A DNA stretch of 64,000 nucleotides from Lepidurus packardi (lineage: Eukaryota; Arthropoda; Branchiopoda; Notostraca; Triopsidae). Numbering within the stretch: the first letter of the stretch is position 1; the number at the start of each line of letters is the position of its first letter. Shown here one piece after another: positions 22,601-33,245 of this stretch. The stretch covers positions 1 to 64,000 of the forward strand of contig JAKZAN010000181.1 in assembly GCA_023053545.1 (NCBI GenBank), given 5' to 3'. Position numbers and translations under genes: made by a program. The notes under the pieces are model-generated. The model worked only from the letters and a program-made list of their open reading frames with translations. It was not told where the DNA came from and made no database searches.

Positions 22601-25126
22601 CCTGAAATTTCAATGAAATTTCCTTGAAATTTGCTTGTAATTTTACCTGAAATTTCAATGAAACTTCGTTGAAATATGTTTGTAATTTTACCTGAAATTT
22701 CAATGAAATTTCGTTGAAATATGCTTGTAATTTTACCTGAAATTTCAATGAAATTTCCTTGAAATTTGATTGTAATTTTACCTGAAATTTCAATGAAATT
22801 TCCTTGAAATTTGCTTGTTATTTTATCTGAAATTTCCTTGAAATTTGCTTGTAATTTTACCTGAAATTTCCTCGAAATCTTATTGAAATTACACTGAAAT
22901 TTCATTGAAATTTCGTTGAAATATGCTTGTAATTTTACCTGAAATTTCAATGAAATTTCCTTGAAATATGCTTGTAATTTTACCTGAAATTTCAATGAAA
23001 TTTCCTTGAAATTTGCTTGTAATTTTACCTGAAATTTCAATGAAACTTCGTTGAAATATGTTTGTAATTTTACCTGAAATTTCAATGAAATATCCTTGAA
23101 ATTTGCTTGTAATTTTACCTGAAATTTCCTCGAAATCTTATTGAAATTACACTGAAATTTCATTGAAATTTCGTTGAAATATGTTTGTAATTTTACCTGA
23201 AATTTCAATGAAATTTCCTTTAAATATGCTTGTAATTTTACCTGAAATTTCAATGAAATTTCCTTGAAATTTGCTTGTAATTTTACCTGAAATTTCAATG
23301 AAACTTCGTTGAAATATGTTTGTAATTTTACCTGAAATTTCAATGAAATTTCGTTGAAATATGCTTGTAATTTTACCTGAAATTTCAATGAAATTTCGTT
23401 GAAATATGTTTGTAATTTTACCTGAAATTTCAATGAAATTTCCTTGAAATTTGCTTGTAATTTTACCTGAAATTTCAATGAAACTTCGTTGAAATATGTT
23501 TGTAATTTTACCTGAAATTTCAATGAAATTTCGTTGAAATATGCTTGTAATTTTACCCAATGAAATTTCCTTGAAATTTGATTGTAATTTTACCTGAAAT
23601 TTCAATGAAATTTCGTTGAAATATGCTTGTAATTTTACCTGAAATTTCAATGAAATTTCCTTGAAATTTGATTGTAATTTTACCTGAAATTTCAATGAAA
23701 TTTCCTTGAAATTTGCTTGTTATTTTATCTGAAATTTCCTTGAAATTTGCTTGAAATTTTACCTGAAATTTCCTCGAAATCTTATTGAAATTACACTGAA
23801 ATTTCATTGAAATTTCGTTGAAATATGCTTGTAATTTTACCTGAAATTTCAATGAAATTTCCTTGAAATATGCTTGTAATTTTACCTGAAATTTCAATGA
23901 AATTTCCTTGAAATTTGCTTGTAATTTTACCTGAAATTTCAATGAAACTTCGTTGAAATATGTTTGTAATTTTACCTGAAATTTCAATGAAATTTCGTTG
24001 AAATATGCTTGTAATTTTACCTGAAATTTCAATGAAATTTCCTTGAAATTTGCTTGTAATTTTACCTGAAATTTCCTCGAAATCTTATTGAAATTACACT
24101 GAAATTTCATTGAAATTTCTTTGAAATATGTTTGTAATTTTACCTGAAATTTCAATGAAATTTCCTTTAAATATGCTTGTAATTTTACCTGAAATTTCAA
24201 TGAAATTTCCTTGAAATTTGCTTGTAATTTTACCTGAAATTTCAATGAAACTTCGTTGAAATATGTTTGTAATTTTACCTGAAATTTCAATGAAATTTCG
24301 TTGAAATATGCTTGTAATTTTACATGAAATTTCAATGAAATTTCGTTGAAATATGCTTGTAATTTTAATTGAAATTCCCTCGAAACCTTATTGAAATTAC
24401 ACTGAAATTTCATTGAAATTTCGTTGAAATATGCTTGTAATTTTACATGAAATTTCAATGAAATTTCCTTGAAATTTGCTTGTAATTTTACCTGAAATTT
24501 CCTCGAAATCTTATTGAAATTACACTGAAATTTCATTGAAATTTCGTTGAAATATGCTTGTAATTTTACCTGAAATTTCAATGAAAATTCATTGAAATTT
24601 GCTTGTAATTTTACCTGAAATTTCGTCGAAATCTTATTAAAATTACACTGAAATTTCATTGAAATTTCGTTGAAATATGACTGTAATTTTACCTGAAATT
24701 TCCTCGAAATCTTATTGACATTACACTGAAATTTCATTGAAATTTCGTTGAAATATGCTTGAAATTTTACCTGAAATTTCAATGAAATTTCCTTGAAATT
24801 TGATTGTAATTTTAGCTGAAAAATTAATGAAATTTCCCTGAAATTTGCTTGTAATTTTACCTGAAATTTCAATGAAATTTCCTTGAAATTTGCTTGTAAT
24901 TTTACCTGAAATTTCCTCGAAATCTTATTGAAATTACACTGAAATTTCATTGAAATTTCGTTGAAATATGCTTGTAATTTTACATGAAATTTCCATGAAA
25001 TTTCATTGAAATTTGCTTGTAATTTTACTTGAAATTTCCTCGAAATTTTATTGAAATTACACTGAAAATTCTTTGAAATTTCGTTGAAATATGCTTGTAA
25101 TTTTACCTGAAATTTCAATGAAATAT
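13670..25126. repeat. Satellite array A2 with multi-kilobase super-repeats
   Basis: Same 11/12-bp satellite in the same orientation as A1. The first 0.2-0.4 kb resembles A1; after that a different set of variants dominates, such as GAAACTTCGTTGAAATATG and the 12-mer form GTTATTTTATCT. Three long near-copies begin at the marker TTARCTTTCCTTGAAG at 14050, 16991 and 21077. A second marker, CTCAAATTCCCTCGAAACC, occurs at 14981, 18012 and 22143. The blocks are therefore about 3 to 4 kb and carry internal gains and losses. The stretch 20052-20720 is repeated in 24208-24880. Longest minus-strand open frame 521 codons (23553-25118), considered non-genic. Confidence 0.97.
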
Positions 25127-25536
25127 TGTCACAGTCTAATTTTGCCAGGGCATCAATCTAGCAAGGGATTAGAGTAATGTTCGGGAAAGGTGGATTTATA
25201 GAACTGTATTCGTGAGGATTACAGGGGTAAAGCTAGGTGGACGAAAACACTACATGAAAAACAGAGGACTACTGCCTAACACACTACTATGAGAGTCTAC
25301 CCTTTTACGCTCCCACTAACAGACTACCCTCTAGTACTTCAACTCTCTAAAACAACTGACTTGGTTAACTGAAAACATCATCCTCACTCTCAGGGATCCA
25401 TCCTGCCTGGTGTATCCGTACAGGGCGCGTAATCCGGTACACAGGCGGATGGATCCTCTGGTGTTACGCTGATCTTAACTAAATAAGTAAAGCGAAGCGT
25501 GAGAAAAAGCAAGCAATGCGAAATATAGCCGTGACA
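25127..25536 (-). repeat. T1 3' LTR (410 bp), divergent subfamily
   Basis: Begins TGTCAC and ends GTGACA, the short inverted ends expected of an LTR, and is followed on the inner side by a G-rich tract (read on the minus strand). Its U3-like part differs strongly from the LTRs at 33402, 41407 and 46675, while the U5 end (+ strand 25127 to about 25212) is nearly the same. An imperfect hairpin spans 25394-25456, with perfect outer arms GGATCCATCC / GGATGGATCC and a shorter inner GCCTG / CAGGC stem. Confidence 0.88.
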
Positions 25537-25816
25537 TTACCCCCGGCCCGCTTTCGAACGTCCCGGTCTAAACAAGCGGACCACGCGCCGATAGCGCTAT
25601 CTAGAGGCAATGCCAGGCGAAATTTAATGACAAGCTTGCAAGCACATGGTTAAAATCAGCAAGCGTACACACCAAGCGTAAATCAGCGTACCAGCAAGCG
25701 TAAATCAGCAATAGTTGATAACTACTGGTTAAACACTAGACTAAACCGTGGATACTTTGGGGTAACTTGTACTGAGGGGAACAAGTACGACACTACCACT
25801 ACACTGATTGTCTTGA
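25537..25816 (-). other. T1 3' untranslated region and polypurine tract
   Basis: Read on the minus strand, the sequence next to the LTR is GGGCCGGGGGTAA, a G-rich tract in the position of the polypurine primer for plus-strand synthesis. The rest is non-coding and holds short direct repeats of AGCAAGCGTAAATCAG (about 25662-25712). Confidence 0.6.
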
Positions 25817-26531
25817 TTACTGGTCGGCGGTTCCCTCCATGGTCAGCGGGAGTACGCCTCCATGGTCACGCATCCTTACTTCTATGGCTCGCACACGTCG
25901 CACAAGTGCGTCGATGTTGTAGCTGGGTCTGCCCAAGGCGGCTGGCTCATGGAGCCGTAAGGTTGCCTCCAATTGCTCGATCCGTGTCAGGAGCGCTTGG
26001 TCACGTCCAGCGGTTACTCGCCATAGGCACCAACTCAGGATGGCGACGATCACTAGTACTATAACGGTAAACGACCCGGAGATTGTTATCGAGGGATAGC
26101 TGATATCGCCCCATACGCCGGGAGCTTCCTCGAAGAGATTTCTGCGCTGCTTGGCTGCTTTCTGGAAGGTATCCCACGTAGTTCTCCAGCTGGCGGCTAC
26201 GTCACCACTCTCCTTCTCCAGTGTTTTAATGTGATCGGCTATTTTCGGGTCTACCCAGGTAAGGTTGGCCGTGGGCAGGTGTGGTTGGGTCAGGTTAGTT
26301 GGAAAAGCGGACAAAGACCAAGCCGGCATGCGTGAGGTGATATTGGACTGCCCAAAAGAGTCCAAGGAAGCGGCTAAAATCCACTCCGGGCTGATGGCCA
26401 CACATGCAACGGGAACTTTCGAGAATTCCCATCCCCTGAATTTTTATAGTATTAGTCTTACCTTCCCCGTTCCCTTTTAGGTTTGGGTGGCAAGCATTCG
26501 TCACTCCGATGGTTTTACCGTTTGAGTACAA
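25817..26531 (-). pseudogene. T1 Env-like membrane-proximal remnant, frameshifted
   Basis: Two minus-strand frames, 26295-26531 and 25817-26401, line up with one continuous frame in T2/T3, so a one-base insertion near 26420 splits the gene. The downstream part (194 residues) has three N-glycosylation sequons (NIT at 20, NLT at 36 and 46), a helix-prone segment at about 52-90, a hydrophobic membrane span at about 106-127 and a charged tail of about 67 residues with a coiled-coil look. This layout is that of the C-terminal end of a retroviral-type envelope glycoprotein. The surface subunit and any fusion peptide are absent: only about 90 bp separate it from pol. Calling it Env rests on position and topology, not on a search. 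Confidence 0.6.
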
Positions 26532-26618
26532 CCATTTGCGGGGCCCTACCTTCCATTTGTTTACTTAAGCTTGCCGAAACCAGAACGCCGTTGCTCCTCG
26601 TTAAACCCTCCTCCTTTC

Positions 26619-29600
26619 CTACACCTCGTCGTCATCGCACCCATAGAACCTGACTTTCCCCTTATTCCTTTGAGATCGTCGTAAACCCACGGGCTTATCC
26701 GGGCGAGCACTGTACGTTACTCTCTCCGTAACGCGAGCCTCAGGCTCCGGAGGGTTTACGTTGTCATCCCCGGTCGCTTCGTGGGTAAGCAAGTCAGCAG
26801 GTTCTATCGCCAACTCGCTAGCTTCACCCGATACCTCGAGTGTCCGATTGCGCACTTCGAGATCTCGCTCGTCTCCCAACTTGACGAACAGAGTTGGTTC
26901 GTCGAAGTCGTTAACTCTGTCTACAAAGGGTTTCAGGCAAGAAATGTGGACTATGTCGGATTTCCGTCTTTTGACCCCCTGAACCTCGTAATCAACGGGA
27001 GACGTTCTACGGAGAATCTTATATGGGCCAAAGAAGCGATGGAGAAGTTTTTCCGACTTCCCCACTTTCCGAACCGGAGAATAAACCCATACAACGTCCC
27101 CTACATCATAGAAACGCTCCTCGCGAGATTCGTCATAACGCCCCTTTTGTTTTGCCTGAACTTTACCCAGGCGCTGTCTTACAACGCTAAAAGCTTTCGT
27201 TATACGACTGGCCATTTGACCTGCCCTGCTTATGTCAGCGGAGTCTTCCATCTCGTCTACCTCGGCATTGGCACCCATCGCCACATCGAGTGGGAGTTTT
27301 GGTTCCCTCCCGTAGAGGAGATAGAATGGGGAGTACCCGGTGGACTCCTGCCTCGCCGTATTGTACGCGAAGGTCACCGCGTCTAAGCACTCATCCCAAT
27401 CACGGTGGTCGCTGCTTACGTACATGGAAAGCATGTCCGCTAGAGTGTGATTGAGGCGTTCGGTTAAACCATTACATTGGGGATGATAGGCCGTAGTCGC
27501 AGCGTGATTAGTTTGAAGAATCCTAATCAACTCCTCAGTAAACTCGGCTGTAAAGCAGGTACCTCTATCGCTTATCAAAATCTCCGGTGCCCCATGTCTC
27601 AACACGAGTTGTTGCACGAAGAATTTGGCAACTTCCTCGGCCGAAGCTGATGGGACAACCTGGGTCTCAGCCCACTTCGTTAGATAGTCGACTGCTACAA
27701 TAATGTGCTTGTTACCGCGCAGGGTCTCGGGGAACGCGCCAAGCAGATCAATTCCGACTTTTTCGAAGGGCCTATCTACCTTGATCGGGGCCATTAAACC
27801 TTTCTTTTTCGTCGTTTCTCCTTTCCGGGTTTGACAATCCGTACAGGAGGCGACATAACGAGCTACTTCATTCATCATTTTGGGCCAGTAGTATCTTCTT
27901 CTGATCTTGTCCCAAGTTCTTTTGAGACCTAAATGGCCAGCAGTGACATCGTCATGACAGGCGTACAGAACCTCCCTTTTCAGAGAAGCAGGTACGCAGA
28001 GCCTTAGGCGACATTCGCCCCTTCTTACCAACATCCGAAAGAGTTTGCCCTCTCGCATTGTGTATTGGGCGACTTTACGTTTTTCTATAGCTTTTGGGTT
28101 AACTGTCTCCAAGATGGTGATAAGCCTTACCCATCTGGGATCTACCCGTTGCTCTTTTTCAACATCGGCTAAAAGTGTGTCAACTGCGTGAACAGCAATC
28201 CCAAACACTACCGGGCCGTTGTCGTCGCCTTCTCCAGCTGGGGGGTCAACGGGGTTGCGTGACAGAGGGTCAGCATCATTATGAACCCTCCCACTCCGAT
28301 GTACGATTTGAAACTCGTATTCCATCAGAGCGAGGGCCCACCTAGCTAACCGCCCTGTGGACTCCCGTTTGGTCATTAGCCAACACAATGCGTGATGGTC
28401 TGTGACAGCTTTAAAAGGTTTACCCCAAACATACGGCCTAAATTTCTTTACGGCCCATACGAGAGCTAAGCATTCTTTCTCGGTGGTGGAATAATTCCGT
28501 TCACTTTTATTAAGGAGCCGGCTCGCATAAGCGATAACCCGCTCTTCGCCATCTTGGCGCTGTGCCAGAACCGCTCCTATGCCAAAATCACATGGATCAG
28601 GATGGATCTCAAATCCACCATCCAACTCGGGGTGAGCTAGAATAGGCGCCGAAACAAGAGCTTGCTTGAGGTCTTCAAAAGCAGACTGTTGCTCGACACC
28701 CCATGCAAATGGTGTATTTAATTTGGTAAGCCTGGAGAGAGGTTCGGCCCTAGCTGAAAAATCTTTCACGAATTTTCTGTAGTACGAGCATAGGCTCGTG
28801 AAGCTACGAACCGCCGTAAGATTCGCCGGCGTTGGAAAATCCGTGACGGCCGTTAATTTACTGTCATCCGGCCTAATACCCTCCTGGTCCACTATGTGCC
28901 CAAGCACCTGAACCGTTTCGCAGCCAAAGTGACATTTGCTGGGTTTTAACTTCAGTCCTGCTTTACCTAGACATGCCAAAATGGCGTCAACATCGGCCAC
29001 ATGCTTTTCGAAGGTTTTGGAGAAAATAACGACATCATCAAGGTAGATTAGACAAATTTGCCACTTAAAACCTGCTAAAATAACGTCTATCATCCTTTGA
29101 AAGGTGGCTGGAGCGTTACAAAGCCCAAATGGCATTTTCGTAAACTAGTATAGACCATCCGGTGTTATAAATGCCGTTTTCTTCCTGTCTTGATCCTTTA
29201 CTCCTACTTGCCAATAACCTGACATAAGGTCCAAGGTGCTGAAAAATTTTGAACCTTGCATGGAGTCCAATGCGTCATCCGTCCTGGGCAAAGGATAAAC
29301 GTCCTTAATCGTGACGGAATTTAGCTTACGATAATCTACGCAAAAGCGCCAACTACCGTCTTTCTTCTTGACCAACACAACGGGGGAGGACCATGGACTG
29401 TTTGATGGTTCTACCACCCCTGCTTCTATCATCTCCCCCACCTGCTGCCTAATCAGCTCTTTTTCTCTGTAGGCGCTCCGGTAGGGAACCTGCGAAACGG
29501 GATTTGCGTTACCCGTATCTATTCCGTGTTCTACCACGTTGGACGCACCTAAATCCTCTGAACCCCTTGCAAAGCACACGCGATGCTTACTCAGCACTTC

Positions 29601-31585
29601 TCTCAGCGCTTTCCTTTGATTATCGTCTAATCGATCAGATATACAGCTATCCAGGGTCTCGTCAGTAACTGCTCCTTTCTCTACTTCAACTATGTGGGGT
29701 ACCTGGTCTTCAACACGGCCTAAAACTGTCCCCGCAGCCACCCATTGGGCCTCCGGACTAAAGTTTACAAGCATTACCAGACCGTACCCACCCTGAAAGG
29801 TAGTTATGCTTCGACCTAAGCTAATCCCTTTTTCGATTAATAATCGCTTCTCGGGTTCTACTAGGAAATCTTGAGCTTCGTCTTTAGACGGCGGTGTTAG
29901 TTTACGCTCGCCCCATTTGTCTGAACCCTGGTTCGCAAGGTTGACGTGAATGGGCATTCCCGATCGCGGGGGAATTTTGTGGGCCTGCAAGGAGACTAAC
30001 CTAAGCGGCCTACCTTGCTTCTTTTGACTTTTTCCTTTCGTGGCCAGCAACAGGCAACTAAAAGGATTATCGATCTCGCTGACCGTATCACGGTCGTTTC
30101 CAGCTTTCTCGGTTGTCAGGATAGGTTTACACTTGGGACTTTCTTTATGGATTTCTAAGGGAATTTCACAACAATCTCCGCCTCCTGGGTCCCATGACTC
30201 GTCCTGACCTAGCTTTGCCTCGTGGCACTCTACATTCCCCACCGCAAGCTCGTGGGGCTCCTCTTTCTCGGTAGAACCTGTGCTTTTGGTTTCGCCCTCG
30301 GCGGGTGTTAACACGGAACTAGTGGGAAAATTCGAATTCGCGCCTTGGTTTCCCGTTTTCGTGGGAGGGGCTACTAGCAGAGCTCCGTTGACTGTCTCGC
30401 GGGGAGATCCCTGGAAAAGAAAAATGCACACGGAACGCAAGAAGGGTGGCACTAGAGAGAGAGTGGTAGAATGTCTTCCCCTCTCTTCTTGGTATTTAGC
30501 TACTAGAGACATAGATACGGGTAAGCTCTCCGTTACCTCAGTATCTCGCCGTATCTCCAGAGGAATTCCCCAACTACCTTTATCAGTGCTCGCGCCCATA
30601 CGCGCCTCACTAGGGGAGGTGATTTCCCGTTGTTCCTGGATCGCGCATACCACGGTGTTAAGCTCGCTAGCTACATCCTGAATCCGCCTAACGAAGGTCA
30701 GGGCCTCCTCACAAACGGTATCGCGTGCACATTCCTCGTGGCGTATCTCGGGTTGAGCAAGGCTTGGCACGTCCTGGTCATCCGAGAGCGGTGTTACGGG
30801 AGCCACTATAGCGTAACCAGCCGGCGTACATTCCTCAATTTGATCTTCAAGCTCTCGTTCTATGCTCGAAACTTTCTTTGTCTTCCCTACCCTTTTATCC
30901 TTCATCCTCCTATCTTGCCTTGCTGCATGCTCCTCGTGAATTTCTACTAATCCAATTGTTTCGTTTTCCCCGTTGGAAGGGGCAACTGGTAACTCTTTTT
31001 GCCCTTGCGCTCTTATCCGTCGATCGGCTTTGATCTCCCTAGGTTCATCGAACTGCCCGGTGGTATTGAGCATCCCCACTCCCGTTTTGTCCTTGTTTTT
31101 AGCGCTCTTTAGACAAGACGCCGCTTGTGCAGTTGTGTGGGTAGAGTTATCTCCGATCGGCTTTCTCTCATCTTCCCGATGACCTGCTAGGGTAAAACCA
31201 TCATCCCTATATCGGAGGGTCACGTCACCCAATTGCCTAAGCAAGTCGTTACCTACGATCAGTTCTGCCAAACCGTTGTTAAAGACAACGGCTTTCGTAT
31301 ATACCTCCTTCCCTGCGAGTCGAACCCCAATATTCACACCACCTCGAATCTGAGCACGCTCGCCGTTTGCTACAACTATCTCGGGTCCCTCCCAGGCTAC
31401 CAGCTGCGCCTGGGTACGTAAGGCCCAATCTTCAGAAACCACGCTCACGGCCGCACCAGTGTCGATGATGGCTATCGTTTCGACTCCATTACACACTACC
31501 TTTTCTCTGACGAGGTTGGGACAAAACACACATAAGAGGGGGATCTCAATGGTCTGGGCGACTCCGCCCCCCGGAGCCGCCCTTT
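26619..31585 (-). pseudogene. T1 pol: protease, RT, RNase H, integrase; one nonsense codon
   Basis: One frame read from the gag overlap to 26619, interrupted by a single TAG (29145-29147, where T2-T4 have a CAA/CAG glutamine codon). The upstream part (29145-31529) carries an aspartic protease (DTGA near residue 23), a long linker and the start of RT (SPVVLVKKKDGSWRFCVDYRKLN region). The downstream part starts at the RT block MPFGLCNAPATFQ and has YLDD (residues 31-34), RNase H (DFGIGAVLAQ, TDHHAL), an integrase HHCC finger (HDDVTAGHLG … CTDCQ), the catalytic core (GIDLLGAF, ISDRG, NGLTERLNH) and a GPY/F-type module (FFGPYKILRR). It lies -1 relative to gag and has no proper AUG near its start. 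Confidence 0.93.
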
Positions 31586-31595
31586 CTAGTTTTCC
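31556..31595 (-). promoter_or_regulatory. T1 gag-pol -1 frameshift signal
   Basis: On the minus strand GGAAAAC (31589-31595) sits directly before the gag TAG, followed by a 6-nt spacer and an 11-bp stem with a 5-nt G loop (31556-31582; one G-U pair). Shift by -1 leads into the protease frame. The same arrangement is present in T2 and T4. Confidence 0.7.
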
Positions 31596-33157
31596 GAACC
31601 AGAATCTTCACGATCGCTATCCGAGCGTCGCCCTGATGGTCTATCCGATTTTGACTTGCCACCCTTATCTCTGCTCTGGGATTCTTTACTCCCTTTCCCC
31701 TTCCCGATTCCCTTGTGGTCTTGACCACGCTCCCTGGACTCAGGGTTGACACAGTAACGTGCAATGTGCCCTGGTTTCTGACAGCGATAGCAAATAGGTT
31801 TCCCATCATGCGTGCGGGAATTTGGGGAGTAAGAACGATTGGGAGAATAGGGACGGCCAACCTTACCTTGCGGTTTCGCGAAACTTTCGCGGAACTGCTG
31901 GAATTCACCGGCGAGTTTGCTGAGAGCCTCCGCAATGGCACTGGATTCCGATCCTGAGCTGGGTATAGGATTTTCACGACCCGTCGGGGCAAAAGGGGTA
32001 AACGACCCTTGCCCTCGCACACCAACACCAGCCACCGCGGCACGTTTTTCGGCTTCTTCGCTACGGATCACGTTGGTCCACCAGGATTGAGAAACGCGGC
32101 TCCTTTCCTGGCTGAACTCAAGCAAGTTAGCCTCTTCAAGGAACTTGTCACACGTTTGCACGTTTAAGCGTGACAACGGCTCCACTAAACCAGGCCGTAG
32201 GCCTCGGAAGAGATGATTGAGTTTGTCATATTCGGACATGCCGGGATTAATCTCCCGGCACAGGTTGACTACGTCCATGTAATATTCGTTGACAATCTCT
32301 TCCGAACGCTGCACCCGCATTTGCAACTTGGCGTTGCTGCGGAAAACTCGACCTTGGGGGACGAAAAACTTTCGGAATTCCTCTTTTAGTTCATTCCAGG
32401 AGGTAGGGGGTGGGCCATCAAGGGGGTACCGGTTGGCGTACCATGTATCGGCCATACCGTCCAGGCTCGTAGCCAAACACTCCAGTTTATCTTTCTCATT
32501 CCATCCATTGAAAATCGCCACCTGCTCATATTTTTGGAGGAACCGCATAGCGTCCTCATCGTGAGCCCCAGAAAATCGGGGGGCACTCACCGCCTTACGC
32601 AACCTACCGGGCGCACCGGGGTTTGCCATGGTTGATGCAGGGCTGTTTGGCTCGGCGAGGAGGTCTACGAGTCTCACAACGGATCCTCGCGGTGAAGGGG
32701 TGGCACGGCCGGCTTCAATAGTCGACCTTTCAATCGCCTCCAACTCTTCCCGTACCGCGGAGAACTGGTACCTCCTGCGAGGGGTTTCCGGGCTGGATTC
32801 CGGGTCGCTGGGAACGACGTAGCAGGTGCGGTCTAGATCCGGGCTCTGGGGACGGTCGGTTTCGTCGTCTTCGGACGGGTCAGCTGAACTCCACGGAATC
32901 TCTTGCGCTTCCAGAGTAGGTTTCCGTGGGCTCGAGGCAGCAATGGCTCGTTCGGCACTTTTAGAGTGGAGCCACGAGGGAGTGACTGCTTCCTTCCGCT
33001 TTTCTCCGGGCTGACGGCGTACCGACACGGAACGGGCGAACGATGACTCCCTTGGGGGCAACGTTGGGGCACCTGGGATACGTGTACCCTGGCGATTCGG
33101 GCAAGGAACGCCTTTACCGGTTCCCTCGGTCTTCGGGATCGCCCCAGTGTCACTCAT
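31586..33157 (-). CDS. T1 Gag
   Basis: A 523-residue intact protein. The N-terminal 150 or so residues are proline/serine/basic rich and look disordered. The middle has a retrotransposon-type capsid domain (RFLQKYEQVAIFNGWNEKD, then MADTWYANRYPLDG, SWNELKEEFRKFFVPQ at about 235-275; LNHLFRGLRPGLVEPL near 310). Near the C terminus there is one CCHC zinc knuckle, CYRCQKPGHIARYC (about residues 459-472), and a basic, serine-rich tail ends the protein. It would form the particle shell and package the element RNA. The ATG is the first after the primer-binding-site leader and matches T4. This is the only complete gag in the cluster. Confidence 0.92.
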   Translation of the reverse strand: MSDTGAIPKTEGTGKGVPCPNRQGTRIPGAPTLPPRESSFARSVSVRRQPGEKRKEAVTPSWLHSKSAERAIAASSPRKPTLEAQEIPWSSADPSEDDETDRPQSPDLDRTCYVVPSDPESSPETPRRRYQFSAVREELEAIERSTIEAGRATPSPRGSVVRLVDLLAEPNSPASTMANPGAPGRLRKAVSAPRFSGAHDEDAMRFLQKYEQVAIFNGWNEKDKLECLATSLDGMADTWYANRYPLDGPPPTSWNELKEEFRKFFVPQGRVFRSNAKLQMRVQRSEEIVNEYYMDVVNLCREINPGMSEYDKLNHLFRGLRPGLVEPLSRLNVQTCDKFLEEANLLEFSQERSRVSQSWWTNVIRSEEAEKRAAVAGVGVRGQGSFTPFAPTGRENPIPSSGSESSAIAEALSKLAGEFQQFRESFAKPQGKVGRPYSPNRSYSPNSRTHDGKPICYRCQKPGHIARYCVNPESRERGQDHKGIGKGKGSKESQSRDKGGKSKSDRPSGRRSDSDREDSGSEN

Positions 33158-33225
33158 GAAACCCCCAAGTCCTAGTTAGGTTCTAACACAAAACACCTAG
33201 CCTAACTTTACCAATCAAACCACCT

Positions 33226-33243
33226 TTCCCGGTCGATGCACCA
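33226..33243 (-). other. T1 primer binding site, tRNA-Gly type
   Basis: On the minus strand TGGTGCATCGACCGGGAA begins two bases after the LTR end. It is complementary to a tRNA ending TTCCCGGTCGATGCA-CCA, which matches the 3' end of animal tRNA-Gly(GCC) as I know it apart from one position that keeps a G-U pair in the acceptor stem. The same site is seen in T2 (41387-41404) and T4 (47247-47264). Confidence 0.75.
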
Positions 33244-33245
33244 AT

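Noticed and set aside
25122-25126. AATAT as target-site duplication of the LTR cluster
   Set aside because: GAAATAT is common in the satellite and the far side (51598 onward) is a truncated element without an LTR, so no duplication can be claimed.
26781-27386. 201-codon + strand frame antisense to T1 integrase (also in T2 at 34961-35566 and T3 at 44923-45528)
   Set aside because: Complement of a conserved coding region; its conservation follows from the integrase on the other strand.
31546-32043. 165-codon minus-strand frame within T1 gag (same in T2 and T4)
   Set aside because: Alternative frame of the basic, arginine-rich gag tail. It is the third frame, not the one used by pol, and ends just after the frameshift hairpin.
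33226-33243. A tRNA gene at the TTCCCGGTCGATGCACCA sequence
   Set aside because: Only the 3' 18 nt including CCA are present, next to an LTR end; no cloverleaf around it. It is a primer binding site.
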